From Arenicola marina (Eukaryota; Annelida; Polychaeta; Arenicolidae): DNA of 64,000 bases. The notes below the pieces were generated by a model. It made no database searches and was not told where the DNA came from. It saw nothing but the letters and a program-made list of their open reading frames with translations. The stretch is from assembly GCA_964019135.1 (NCBI GenBank), contig OZ025248.1:41781670-41845669 (forward strand). Direction: 5' to 3'. Positions 13,581 to 25,865 of this stretch are shown piece after piece (the first letter of the stretch is position 1; each line of letters begins with the position of its first letter). The translations under genes were made by a program, and so were the position numbers.

Positions 13581-16500
13581 GGGGTGTCCGAGAGGCATCA
13601 GAGGGGTGTCAGAGGGGTGTCCGGGAGGTATCAGAGGGGTGTCCGGGAGGTATCAGAGGGGTGTCCGGGAGGTATCAGAGGGGTGTCCGGGAGGTATCAG
13701 AGGGGTGTCCGGGAGGTATCAGAGGGGTGTCCGGGAGGTATCAGAGGGGTCTCTGGGAGGTATCAGAGGGGTATCCGGGAGGTATCAAATGGGTCTCTGG
13801 GAGGTATCAGAGGGGTATCCGGGAGGTATCAGAGGGGTCTCTGGGAGGTATCAGAGGGGTATCCGGGAGGTATCAGAGGGGTATCCGGGAGGTATCAGAG
13901 GGGTCTCCGGGAGGTATCAGAGGGGTCTCCGGGAGGTATCAGAGGGGGCTCTGGGAGGTTACAGAGGGGTCTCCGGGAGGTATCAGAGGGGTATCCGGGA
14001 GGTATCAGAGGGGTATCCGGGAGGTATCAGAGGGGTATCCGGGAGGTATCAGAGGGGTCTCTGGGAGGTATCAGAGGGTTGTCCGGGAGGTATCAGAGGG
14101 GTATCCGGGAGGTATCAGAGGGGTCTCTGGGAGGTATCAGAGGGGTCTCCGGGAGGTATCAGAGGGGTATCCGGGAGGTATCAGAGGGGTATCCGGGAGG
14201 TATCAGAGGGGTCTCTGGGAGGTATCAGAGGGGTCTCCGGGAGGTATCAGAGGGGTATCCGGGAGGTATCAGAGGGGTATCCGGGAGGTATCAGAGGGGT
14301 ATCAGTGGGGTGTCCTTGAGGTATCAGAGGGGTGTCCGGGAGGTATCAGAGGGGTGTCCGAGAGGTATTAGAGGGGTGTCCAGGAGGTATAAGTTGGGTG
14401 CCCTGGAGGTATCAGAGGGGTGTCCGGGAGGTATCAGAGGGGTGTCCGGGAGGTATCAGAGGGGTGTCTGGGAGGTATTAGAGGGGTGTCCGGGAGGTAT
14501 CAGAGGGGTATCCGAGTGGTGTCCGCAAGGTATCAGAGGGGTGTCCGGGAGGTATCAGAGGGGTGTCCGGGAGGTATCAGAGGGGTGTCCGGGAGGTATT
14601 AGAGGGGTGTCCGGGAGGTATCAGAGGGGTATCCGAGTGGTGTCCGGGAGGTATCAGAGGGGTGTCCGGGAGGTATCAGAGGGGTGTTCGGGAGGTATCA
14701 GAGGGGTTTCCGGGAGGTATCAGAGCGGTGTCCGGGAGGTATTAGAGAGGTGTCTGGGAGGTATCAGAGGGGTGTCCGGGAGGTATCAGAGGGGTGTCCG
14801 GGAGGTATCAGAGGGGTGTCCGGGAGGTATTAGAGGGGTGTCCGGGAGGTATCAGAGGGGTATCCGAGTGGTGTCCGCGAGGTATCAGAGGGGTGTCCGG
14901 GAGGTATCAGAGGGGTGTCCGGGAGGTATCAGAGGGGTGTCCGGGAGGTATTAGAGGGGTGTCCGGGAGGTATCAGAGGGGTATCCGAGTGGTGTCCGGG
15001 AGGTATCAGAGGGGTGTCCGGGAGGTATCAGAGGGGTGTTCGGGAGGTATCAGAGGGGTGTCCGGGAGGTATCAGAGCGGTGTCCGGGAGGTATTAGAGA
15101 GGTGTCCGGAAGGTATCAGAGGGGTATCCGGGAGGTATCAGAGTGGTGTCCTTGAGGTATCAGAGGGGTGTCCGGGAGGTATCAGAGGGGTGTCCGGGAG
15201 GTATTAGAGGGGTGTCCGGGAGGTATCAGAGGGGTGTCCGGGAGGTATCAGAGTGGTGTCCGGCAGGTATCAGAAAGGTGTCCGGTAGGTATCAGAGGGG
15301 TGTCCGGGAGGTATCAGAGGGGTGTCCGGGAGGTATCAGAGGGGTGTCCGGGAGGTATCAGAGGGGTGTCCGGGAGGTATCAGAGGGGTGTCCGGGAGGT
15401 ATCAGAGGGGTGTCCGGGAGGTATCAGAGGGGTGTCCGGGAGGTATCAGAGGGGTGTCCGGGAGGTATCAGAGGGGTCTCTGGGAGGTATCAGAGGGGTA
15501 TCCGGGAGGTATCAAATGGGTCTCTGGGAGGTATCAGAGGGGTATCCGGGAGGTATCAGAGGGGTCTCTGGGAGGTATCAGAGGGGTATCCGGGAGGTAT
15601 CAGAGGGGTATCCGGGAGGTATCAGAGGGGTCTCCGGGAGGTATCAGAGGGGTCTCCGGGAGGTATCAGAGGGGGCTCTGGGAGGTTACAGAGGGGTCTC
15701 CGGGAGGTATCAGAGGGGTATCCGGGAGGTATCAGAGGGGTATCCGGGAGGTATCAGAGGGGTATCCGGGAGGTATCAGAGGGGTCTCTGGGAGGTATCA
15801 GAGGGTTGTCCGGGAGGTATCAGAGGGGTATCCGGGAGGTATCAGAGGGGTCTCTGGGAGGTATCAGAGGGGTCTCCGGGAGGTATCAGAGGGGTATCCG
15901 GGAGGTATCAGAGGGGTATCCGGGAGGTATCAGAGGGGTCTCTGGGAGGTATCAGAGGGGTCTCCGGGAGGTATCAGAGGGGTATCCGGGAGGTATCAGA
16001 GGGGTATCCGGGAGGTATCAGAGGGGTATCAGTGGGGTGTCCTTGAGGTATCAGAGGGGTGTCCGGGAGGTATCAGAGGGGTGTCCGAGAGGTATTAGAG
16101 GGGTGTCCAGGAGGTATAAGTTGGGTGCCCTGGAGGTATCAGAGGGGTGTCCGGGAGGTATCAGAGGGGTGTCCGGGAGGTATCAGAGGGGTGTCCGGGA
16201 GGTATCAGAGCGGTGTCCGGGAGGTATCAGAGGGGTGTCCGGGAGGTATCAGAGGGGTGTCCGGGAGGTATCAGAGCGGTGTCCGGGAGGTATCAGAGGG
16301 GTGTCCGGGAGGTATCAGAGCGGTGTCCGGGAGGTATCAGAGGGGTGTCCGGGAGGTATCAGAGGGGTGTCCGGGAGGTATCAGAGGGGTGTCCGGGAGG
16401 TATCAGAGGGGTGTCCGGGAGGTATCAGAGCGGTGTCCGGGAGGTATCAGAGGGGTGTCCGGGAGGTATCAGAGGGGTGTCCGGGAGGTATCAGAGGGGT

Positions 16501-18130
16501 GTCCGGGAGGTATCAGAGCGGTATCCGGGAGGTATCAGAGGGGTGTCCGGGAGGTATCAGAGCGGTGTCCGGGAGGTATCAGAGGGGTGTCCGGGAGGTA
16601 TCAGAGGGGTGTCCGGGAGGTATCAGAGGGGTGTCCGGGAGGTATCAGAGGGGTGTCCGGGAGGTATCAGAGCGGTGTCCGGGAGGTATCAGAGGGGTGT
16701 CCGGGAGGTATCAGAGGGGTGTCCGGGAGGTATCAGAGGGGTGTCCGGGAGGTATCAGAGGGGTGTCCGGGAGGTATCAGAGGGGTGTCCGGGAGGTATC
16801 CGAGTGGTGTCCGGGAGGTATCAGAGGGGTGTCCGGGAGGTATCAGAGGGGTGTCCGGGAGGTATCAGAGGGGTGTCCGGGAGGTATCAGAGTGGTGTCC
16901 GGGAGGTATCAGAGGGGTGTCCGGGAGGTATCAGAGGGGTGTCCGGGAGGTATCAGAGGGGTGTCCGGGAGGTATCAGAGCGGTGTCCGGGAGGTATCAG
17001 AGGGGTGTCCGGGAGGTATCAGAGCGGTGTCCGGGAGGTATCAGAGCGGTGTCCGGGAGGTATCAGAGGGGTGTCCGGGAGGTATCAGAGGGGTGTCCGG
17101 GAGGTATCAGAGGGGTGTCTGGGAGGTATCAGAGTGGTGTCCTTGAGGTATCAGAGGGGTGTCTGGGAGGTATCAGAGGGGGCTCTGGGAGGTATCAGAG
17201 GGGTATCCGGGAGGTATCAGAGGGGTGTCCGGGAGGTATCAGAGGGGGCTCTGGGAGGTATCAGAGGGGTGTCCGGGAGGTATCAGAGGGGTGTCCGGGA
17301 GGTATCAGAAGGGGCTCTGGGAGGTATCAGAGGGGTGTCCGGGAGGTATTAGAGCGGTGTCCGGGAGGTATCAGAGGGGTATACGAGTGGTGTCCGGGAG
17401 GTATCAGAGGGGTGTCCGGGAGGTATCAGAGGGGTGTCCGGGAGGTATCAGAGCGGTGTCCGGGAGGTATCAGAGGGGTGTCCGGGAGGTATCAGAGGGG
17501 TGTCCGGGAGGTATCAGAGGGGTGTCCGGGAGGTATCAGAGGGGTGCCCGGGAGGTATCAGAGGGGGCTCTGGGAGGTATCAGAGGGGTGTCCGGGAGGT
17601 ATTAGAGCGGTGTCCGGGAGGTATCAGAGGGGTATCCGAGTGGTGTCCGGGAGGTATCAGAGGGGTGTCCGGGAGGTATCAGAGGGGTGTCCGGGAGGTA
17701 TCAGAGGGGTGTCCGGGAGGTATCAGAGGGGTGTCCGGGAGGTATCAGAGGGGTGTTCGGGAGGTATCAGAGGGGTGTTCGGGAGGTATCAGAGGGGTGT
17801 CCGGGAGGTATCAGAGGGGTGTTCGGGAGGTATCAGAGGGGTGTCCGGGAGGTATCAGAGCGGTGTCCGGGAGGTATTAGAGAGGTGTCCGGAAGGTATC
17901 AGAGGGGTGTCCGGGAGGTATCAGAGGGGTGTTCGGGAGGTATCAGAGGGGTGTCCGGGAGGTATCAGAGGGGTGTCCGGGAGGTATCAGAGGGGTGTCC
18001 GGGAGGTATCAGAGCGGTGTCCGGGAGGTATCAGAGGGGTGTCCGGGAGGTATCAGAGTGGTGTCCGGGAGGTATCAGAGGGGTGTCCGGGAGGTATCAG
18101 AGGGGTGTCCGGGAGGTATCCTAGTGGTAT
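13581..18130 (+). repeat. Minisatellite B, 22-bp unit, about 207 copies
   Basis: The 22-bp unit is two related 11-mers, GGTGTCCGGGA and GGTATCAGAGG. Variants include GGTCTCTGGGA, GGTATCCGGGA, GGTATCCGAGT and GGTATTAGAGG. The consensus unit has no stop in any + strand frame, so overlapping open frames of up to 716 residues exist in all three frames; this is an artefact. The array is G/purine-rich on the + strand, with GGG or GGGG runs in nearly every unit. A block carrying the rare ATCAAAT variant occurs twice, at 13784 and 15511. Confidence 0.97.
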
Positions 18131-18757
18131 CGGTATATCCTCGAGACAAGTGCCAGACGGCGAGATTAAAGGAGCTCAGTCTTACTTTCCTCATCGTTAT
18201 GGACAATGAGGTGAGATCGATAGGGCGTAACTTAACCCCACCCCCTCTCCCGTCCCTTATCTTCAGGCTGGTACCGGTTCCCCGCTCGACATGACACCAG
18301 CTTGGTTGACACTCACATTATCGATGGCTGCTGAATTTGTTACAGCGGCTCAATTTCAGCTCTGTTATCGATAAAATGGCAATTTGACTTCTGGCTTTTA
18401 TTTTTTAATGATACACGGCCATTATTCTGGCATTAGTTACTGCTAATGATCAATTCATCAAAGATTGGCCCAATCGGATACCCCTGTCATTTATGTAGCC
18501 ACTGTTCCCCGGCGGATCCCGAGGTGGTGGTGGAGGGGGTCGCGTGGATCATTGGGAAGAGCACCCCCTCAGGTCGTCAGCTGACATACGCCAACCCCCG
18601 TAATCAGCCCACTCTCACCTCAAACTTGACCGCCCCATCCTTCCTGTTAACAAGCGTGCGTCCACCATAACTCATTAATATAATAATAATTTATGTGCTC
18701 AGAGTGTCAGCATTTGCACGTTTCGTATATATAACAGACAGTTATAAACATTGAGGG
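18131..18757. other. Intergenic, unique sequence
   Basis: No gene is recognised. The array B ORF runs about 80 bases into this unique sequence before a stop. Nothing else in it is identifiable. Confidence 0.5.
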
Positions 18758-19045
18758 CCCCCTTGCCAACCAGCCAGAACCCGATGGCGACCACCATAGC
18801 CCGGTCACACCAATATGCTTAGATCTGTAAGTGTGGATCCCCTTGCCAACCAGCCAGAACCCGATGGCGACCACCATAGCCCGGTCACATCATTGGGCTT
18901 AGATCTGTAAGTGTGGGTCCTCTTGCCAACCAGCGAGAACCCGATGGTGACCACCATAGCCCGGTCACACCAATATGCTTAGATCTGTAAGTGTGGGTCC
19001 CCTTGCCAACCAGCGAGAACCCGATGGCGTCCACCATAGCCCGGT
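18758..19045 (+). repeat. 80-bp tandem repeat, about 3.6 copies
   Basis: CTTGCCAACCAGC starts near 18762, 18842, 18922 and 19002, exactly 80 bp apart. Each unit also carries GAACCCGATGG, ACCACCATAGCCCGGT and AGATCTGTAAGTGTGG. The copies differ at only a few positions, which suggests recent expansion. No coding signal is seen. Confidence 0.9.
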
Positions 19046-21756
19046 GTGCGACGGACTTGTAGGTTGTACGGAATCACATGAGATCAAAGATTTGGCTCCC
19101 AGAGTCCAAGTGAGACGATCCCTGATAGATAGCCACCCCCGCCATCTGAAGCCCCCCTCCCCTCTGAAGCCCCCACCCTCTGAAGCCCCCCCCACCCCTC
19201 TCGCCTCCCACCATTTTCTCCTCCGGTGTGACCTCGGTCATATACAATGCCCCCTAGTCCCGCCCCTCGCTACCCCCACCCACGTTTATCGATCGATCCC
19301 TCCCCTCTCCCCTTCATCTTTAACCTCGCCACCCTATGCCTTTCCTTTCCCCCTCCTCCGTCCTCATCCTTCTGCCTCTATCTACCTCCTTTCCCCACCC
19401 TCGCATGCTGCAATCCCCCGCTCCAATTCCCCAAACCCTCCGCCTTGCTCTCCCATAGCCAATAGCCACACCTTCCTCACAACCCCGAGAGGGTTGCAAA
19501 TTAACGAGGAGCATGGGAAACGGCCCTTAGAGGCGCCACTTTATCACCCCCTCGAGAGTCGACCCGAATCATGCCTCCCTCTAGCGGAAAATAGCCATGC
19601 TGATAACACCGTTCGCCAGCAGTAATGCGAGGCTGACTGATCGATCACAACTCAACTGTCATACCCTCGACTTTTGACTTATAACCTTGGAGTGTTGTTC
19701 CAAGAACGAACGGGGTCGGCGTGACATCTGATTGCGTTTTATAACGATTATCGCCAACTTTTTGTCCCATTGCTGCGCATGGCATTCGAGGCAATCACGC
19801 AAAACTGAATGAGGGATGAGTGGAACAACTCCACTGCATCACACAGGAGAGTGACATTTTAACGTTGTCCAGCTTGTCGAGAACCGTTGCAATTCATAAT
19901 AGAATTACATTACTTGATATCTACGTGCTCACATAGTAGAATCAGTGTGGGGTTTGGTTTGTGCAGTAATCCTTCTTAACTCAAACCATTTCAGTAGGGC
20001 TCACGTAGTACTCAAGCTTGATAGCATGTAATACACTTGTTGATTTGGTGGAGACCGACGGGGAAGATGTTGAACAGCGTGCTGAAGCAACGTTATCTTC
20101 TTCGTATATTGATGATTGCCATTCCAAAGCTCCTACTAAACAGTAGCCGACTGAAGTAATAGCGGGGCCTCTATGCTAGATCTCGCCAGCAATTAGATTT
20201 GCTTCCTGCGGTCTGGCTGGTTTTAAGCTGTCCGCCTTGATGAAGTCAGCACGGCGGGCCCTAGCTTCCCGCCTGGTCCGCCTTGTCATTAGTGGCTGTC
20301 CCCTCTGCCAACCCGTGACGAAACCCTCGCTTAACCCCGAATCACAAGCCTTCACGTCCAATTTATTATCTGGCGCGAAATCCGAAAAGAGAGAAAGGAA
20401 GACGCGACAAGGCCCTTTCAATGTGAGAGTCCGTCCAAAGACACGGGTATGACCATCTCCTATAGCCTACCCTCCCGCCTTCTCCTGCTCAAATCAATAT
20501 GGGGATATGTTTTGCGCATTGCGAAATAATAGGATTTCACCCACTTTTCTACCCCACAATGGTACGATAAACTGAAAGAAGAGAAAAAAAAAGCCGAAAA
20601 TAAAAATGTGTACGTCAAGTGAAAAATAGAATGTTACTTCAACCTAAAAAAATATATAGGTATTCCAATTTCATCGTGGTTTCCGGTGGTTTTATTTTAT
20701 GTTGTGCTTGATAGACGGTTGTGATCTCAGCTTTAGTTCATTAGTTTCTGTTCCTCGGGAAATGAGCTGTCAATTCGCAGGACGAACGACCGCCAGGTAT
20801 TTATTTAAGGTTAGTCTGGTATTTATGTTGTGAAAGCCCTCCGTGATCTAACATGTGCCAACCAGCATGTTAAACCGACCAAGTTATGGACGAGGTATCC
20901 ACGGCTTCGTTCGGAAGTGCGCAGTTCTCGAAACAACTGCGGTGTTTACAGTACTTAAAGCTGGTAACGACAAATATCCCCCGGTTGCTGAAGTTGTTTC
21001 CCTGGTAGTCCAAACAACGTTAACCAGGAGGCGGCTGATAAACGACGCTGGTCGCATCTAAATGACTCTCAAACGGTCGAGAAGCAGCCGGAACTACTTT
21101 CCGGCAGGATATAGTGCGCCAGGTGTCATGCGTCTTGATGAAGTGCCTTCCGCCACTTCAATAACTACCCAGACGAAACGGGGGGTGGCGTGGAGAGGGA
21201 TGTGTGGATGGAATGGGTTGTTGAGATAGGGGGAGAGGGGTCAGTCAGGGAGACCTGTTTTCGGCCGAGTAAGCCAGGAGGTCGTGACAGGGCGATGGTG
21301 GATGGTGAAGTGATGGCCGAGGTCGGCTGGCAGGCGGTGACAGGCGAGGTAGGTGGTAGGGAGGGTGGCGAGGGCGTGTATTTGATGGTCAAGGTGCGTC
21401 CGGCCCCAATCTCTCGTCAAATTCAGCGAGCCGCTTAGAGACAATTCAAGGATGGCCAAATTAACGCCGTGGACATTTTCGCATAATGTTATCTAGGACA
21501 GACAAGCTTCGTGCAGAATCCTTGTAAAAGGGGCGGGATGGGGTGTGGGGGGCGGGGGGGGGGGGGCAAGGGGCACGTGCCCTACAACCTGATACAGCGG
21601 ATGTCAACAGGGCGCACACACAGACGCTGCCGGCATTTCCACGTCCGATGTTCTTTCCCAAATAAAGAGTTTTTTCTAAGTATGTAAGATTATGCGAGAA
21701 CGTTAAAGTGTAAGCGTCACTGCAGGATATTTATTTGTGTTTTGCTTTTTCCACAG
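19046..21756. other. Region upstream of the LRR exon
   Basis: Positions 19130-19480 are C/T-rich on the + strand, with three copies of a CTGAAGCCCCC motif at 19146-19200. AT-rich unique sequence follows, and a G run near 21550. The upstream exon(s) of the LRR gene that begins at 21757 must lie in this interval or further left, but I could not identify them. Reading frames at 20176-20452 and 21165-21661 have no recognisable domain. Confidence 0.45.
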
Positions 21757-23326
21757 ATTCTGCCTCGTTTTCTTCCTGATGTTTTTGGGCGCGGAAGGCG
21801 TCAAGATTCGCCACCAGCGTCGCCCGAAGGAATCGACCCCTTTACTCGAGGCACCTACCCCGTCCCTCCCGCATGAGGAGTCAGGCCGGAAGTGCAACGC
21901 GTCACTTCCGTCCAAGTGTACATGCTCCAAGGACAACGGCTCCCCCAGCATCACGTGTTTCCGGGCTGGGCTGCGCACAATTCCGGAACTAGAACTAGGA
22001 CCACGCGTCATCCAAACGTTGAATTTCGAACAAAACAATCTGACGCGAATTGATATCGGCGCGTTCTTTGGCCTGAAGATCGAACGCCTGTTGCTGTCCA
22101 ATAACAGTATTCATACGCTGAACTTTCTGGCCTTCTGGGGCCTAGAATACCACTTGGAGACGCTGGACCTCAGCTACAACCACTTCGGCAATGTCCCCTC
22201 CGATGCCTTAAGATTGCTGCGTAATCTGCAATCCCTAAGCCTGACCGGCAATCGAATAACCTCCCTGCGAGATTTCGACTTTGGTTATTTACGGCGGCTG
22301 GATGTGTTGGCTTTGGATAAGAACCCAATTACCGTTATTGCTCCCCACACATTCGCTGGCACCCAGCTCTCTCTGTTGGCCCTGGACTCCATTCGACTCG
22401 ACAACGGGTTGGATTCCTTCCCGACTGGGGAGTTAAAGCTGCTCAGGGGCTTATCCCTGGCCGACAACCGCTTGTCCAGTTTTCCGACGGGGTGGTTCGA
22501 GAGTCTTAAATCTCTCTCCTATCTTTGCCTTGATAGGAACAAGTTTTCTGATTTCGGGAGCCTCGATTTCGTTGGCGTTGAGGAGACGCTGAAAACACTG
22601 GAACTCAATGAGAATCGCTTCCGTAGGATCCCGAAAGGGTTATTACGAAATTTGCCGAAGCTGGAAACGCTTGAAATGCGTGACAACAGAATTCGCAAAG
22701 TTTTTCCGCGAACTTTTAACGTTTCATACAAGTTGGAGTCGCTTGACCTCAGCCATAACCAGATATCAAAACTGAGCAACCGAGCATTCTGGGGTCTGGA
22801 AAACATGCGCAGGATCGATTTGAGGTCCAATCAGCTGATCACTTTGGATGATAGAATGTTTTACTGGGAGAAGCCTGCCGGCAGAGAGGTTTATCTGGAT
22901 AAAAACCCCTGGCTCTGTAACTGTTTACTCCAATGGCTAAAAAGAGCGTTCAAGCGCGAGACTGAGCTGTCCAAAATATTCGTCGATCGGATGGCGCTTA
23001 TCTGCGCGCGGCCTTACTCGCTGGAGGGCGTGCCTCTTGTGAGGGTCCACCTCAAAGAATTCACGTGTGACCACGATTACTATTACTATTACGAAGTGAC
23101 CAGTGAAAAGGAGACAGAGCGCGAAGGGGAGGATGACGTCGACAAGGAAGAGGCCATTGTTGATGACGTCATGGATAGAGACGACGACGTCACTGAATAC
23201 GATGACGACTTCGCCGAGGTGGAGGACACCGTAGAGCCAGCTGAAGAGGACTATGACGACTATTATGATAATACTTACGAGTACGACACAGAAGATGAAG
23301 ATGACACACGCAACTCAGATGTTTAA
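21757..23326 (+). CDS. Secreted leucine-rich-repeat protein with acidic Tyr-rich tail, terminal exon
   Basis: About 520 residues are encoded. A hydrophobic start (FCLVFFLMFLGAEG) looks like the end of a signal peptide. A cysteine-rich LRRNT cap (KCNASLPSKCTCS) follows, then about 12 LRRs of the LxxLxLxxNxIxxL type and an LRRCT cap (NPWLCNCLLQWLKRAF plus two later cysteines). The last 70 or so residues are Asp/Glu/Tyr-rich (DYYYYY, YDDYYDNTYEYD). No transmembrane helix follows the LRRs, so secretion is likely. The reading frame crosses an intron acceptor (TTTTTCCACAG, ending 21756), so the real start lies in an upstream exon; the first in-frame ATG here is 21779. The stop is TAA, with AATAAA at 23429. 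Architecture resembles chondroadherin-like or small LRR proteoglycans; orthology is unproven. Confidence 0.88.
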
Positions 23327-23400
23327 TGTCATTAAGACGACATCTGTGGTTCGCGACTCACTGGATGCTGGCGCTGCAACCACTCATGGCATTAACGTCA

Positions 23401-23401
23401 T

Positions 23402-23428
<27 letters not shown>
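23401..23428. repeat. (TA)n microsatellite
   Basis: About 14 uninterrupted TA dinucleotides lie in the 3' untranslated region of the LRR gene. Confidence 0.95.
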
Positions 23429-23432
<4 letters not shown>

Positions 23433-23434
23433 AA
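23429..23434 (+). terminator. Polyadenylation signal of the LRR gene
   Basis: An AATAAA hexamer lies 103 bases after the TAA stop and directly follows a (TA)n run at 23401-23428. It is the first canonical signal downstream. Confidence 0.6.
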
Positions 23435-23470
23435 GATCGTCATAGCAGAATCGCTAGAGACATCCGCAAT

Positions 23471-23560
23471 ATGGCGATCCTCGTGGCAATGTCCCCTCGC
23501 TATATATGGCGATCCTCGTGGCAATGTCCCCTCGCCATGACGATCGCACTGGCAACGTCT
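23471..23560 (+). repeat. Short 35-bp tandem repeat
   Basis: ATGGCGATCCTCGTGGCAAT occurs at 23471 and 23506, each followed by GTCCCCTCGC. A degenerate third copy follows. Confidence 0.8.
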
Positions 23561-25865
23561 CCCGTGGCTGTCGTCACAGATGGTTGTCAGGACAATGTCG
23601 CCATTGCTTCCTTACTTTAACGATATATAGCAATGTCGAAACCGTCAGTCACGAATAAGTTTGAAACAGTAACTTTGTTAACAGTTGTCCAGTATTTGGA
23701 AATTTATATATTTTCTGAATCTTGGTGCATATTGCCATTAGTTATATTATTTTGGAGTCTGGATTTGGGAAGTAATTGGCAAATAATTAACGTAAATACT
23801 GCTTTGATATATTGTATCCCTAATTTTATTATTGTGCTTATTGTTGGTGGGAGGGCTGCTATAATTGGAGAAGGAGTGCTGAAAGCTGGCAAGCATTAGG
23901 TTAGAGGATATTTGGCATAGATAGTTGGCGTAGATTGCGCTTAAATTACACGAAACAATTAGAACAAATCCCGCCCTGTGTTTCGTTTCTTTATGAATAA
24001 TAAATATATACGCCATACATGTATGCTGCTATATATCAGTAGCAAATTCAATGGTGAATTCAGTATTATGAAAGAGTAGGTCCCGAGGAGTCTTACGGAT
24101 ACGGACGACGGGGGAGGATGGAGTATGGATGGAGGGGGGTCACTCCCAAACTAGGAGGGAGTGGTGTTCTTTGTTAAACGTAGGATACACGTGTGTTAAA
24201 GGGGAGGGGGGGGGGGGGCGCTTAATTTTATCGTCGATTATTAGTCATCTCAGTCCCGCCCTCTTTCTGCTAGCATATAATCTATAGACTGAAAGCAAAT
24301 AGTGAATAACAAACGACACAGCCAATACGGCTCCAGCTTCCCCGTTCCTCGGCAAGCTGAAATATTATTTTCTCGCACTCATTTGGGTGCGGCCCATTGT
24401 GACACCAGGTTTGGGATAAAGCCATCCCGCACTCCGCGACTTGGTCCGTTCAGATGAACGTGGTTCAGATGATCATGGTGAAATTTGACTAGGCTTCGGG
24501 CGAGAAATGCATATGACATTGAGTTCCAGTGTTTTCAGCTTCTCTTACAATTTCTCGTACAATTTCCCTCATATCCTTGCCTTAAGGCTAAACGACAGGA
24601 TATGGGAGAATTGAGCTAAGATTAAAACCATCTCGCACTCCAATTAATGCAATATGCATATCATCCCACCATACGCCGATTTTTCCGACATCACAAATAG
24701 TTAAATTATAATATTCCCAGTTAAATGAATCATTTATACAGACAACAAGACAAAACACAATTATACAGAGGGATCGCCACACTTTGGTAAGCCATTCCAT
24801 TATTAGACTTGCTGGTTTATATTTGGCATCCGTCCGTGTGCGTAAAACGATTTCCAGCTCATTGCAATTAGATTTAAATTGTAATTCAATCGATTGGGAT
24901 TTGCATTATATGTGCAATCTACTAACGTTATTTCAACAAAATATAAAGAAGCAAATCTGCGGGGCCACCTATTAGGACTTTTTTTAGAAAGTTACTGACA
25001 TAGGAGACCATATTTGTTAGCCTAAAAATAGGGGTCTGGAAGGGGAGGGTCCAGTGTCGAAGGTCGATTTTTACGAAAATGTCATTGCCTGTGTCGATGT
25101 CGCTTTTTCTGATCCTCAGTGTCAGACTTTGGAGGTCAATATCGAATATCGATTTTTCAAATATCCCTCTGTCGCGTGTCGCCATTTACCCCTTGCTGAC
25201 CCGTGCACATCGGGACATGAAGGTATAATCGTACGATAGGGCTAGCTCCTGAACGACTGAAGGCTTCCTGAGACGACCAGAACGTGTTGGAAGACGTCAC
25301 AAATTGTCCGTACTGCAGTAATACATCTATGACCTAAGCTACATATCAAAACCATATATTTGTCAATATATGATGTAAATAACTTATATAATAAAATATA
25401 AAATAATAAAATATAATAAGCGACGCTTCCATACTTATAATAAAAAGATAACGTTAAGTACTTGCGATTATGATCAGTTTATCGCTAACCACATTGTTCA
25501 AATAAGAGATAGTATTCCGTTTATTGTTAAATATACCGGGACTTACGTTATATGGCTTCTTTCAAACCTTGGCGTACATGGCGGTATACCAATATTTGTA
25601 ACATGAGATCGCTATTACATCTTTTTACGTCATACGCCCCCCCCCCTCTAATACAACATGCGGCGTAAGGCCTGGTCGTGGGAGCCAGTTGGCAACCCTA
25701 CCACAGATGTTGCGGCATTTCTAAGAGAGCACGGACTTCAATGGACTGATACAGCAGTAGATGTAGCGACTCCCATGCTGAGTAACGGTGTTGTTTCTGC
25801 ATGCGGGAGGCGTTGGAAAAGTACCCGTTTGGCAATCTGTGCGCTAGTGCTAGGAAACAAATCCA
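23561..25865. other. AT-rich intergenic region
   Basis: No gene is recognised. Reading frames of up to 94 residues lack domains, including the one at 25658-25942 that runs into array C. There is a G run near 24205 and a C run near 25636. AGGCTTCCTGAGACGACC near 25262 only weakly resembles the minisatellite A unit. Confidence 0.5.

Noticed and set aside
13572..18294. Open frames of up to 716 residues with VSGRYQRGVREVSEGCPGG-type repeats
   Set aside because: The 22-bp unit lacks stops in all three + frames, so long frames arise automatically. All frames give the same peptide in shifted phase, the frames run into unrelated sequence, and there is no signal peptide or domain.
21737..21756. GTG at 21737 as start of the LRR protein
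   Set aside because: This is the pyrimidine tract and AG of an intron acceptor, and GTG starts are not expected in animals.
25255..25285. Second stray copy of the minisatellite A unit
   Set aside because: Only about 12 bases match (AAGGCTTCCT plus a few), too short to distinguish from chance.
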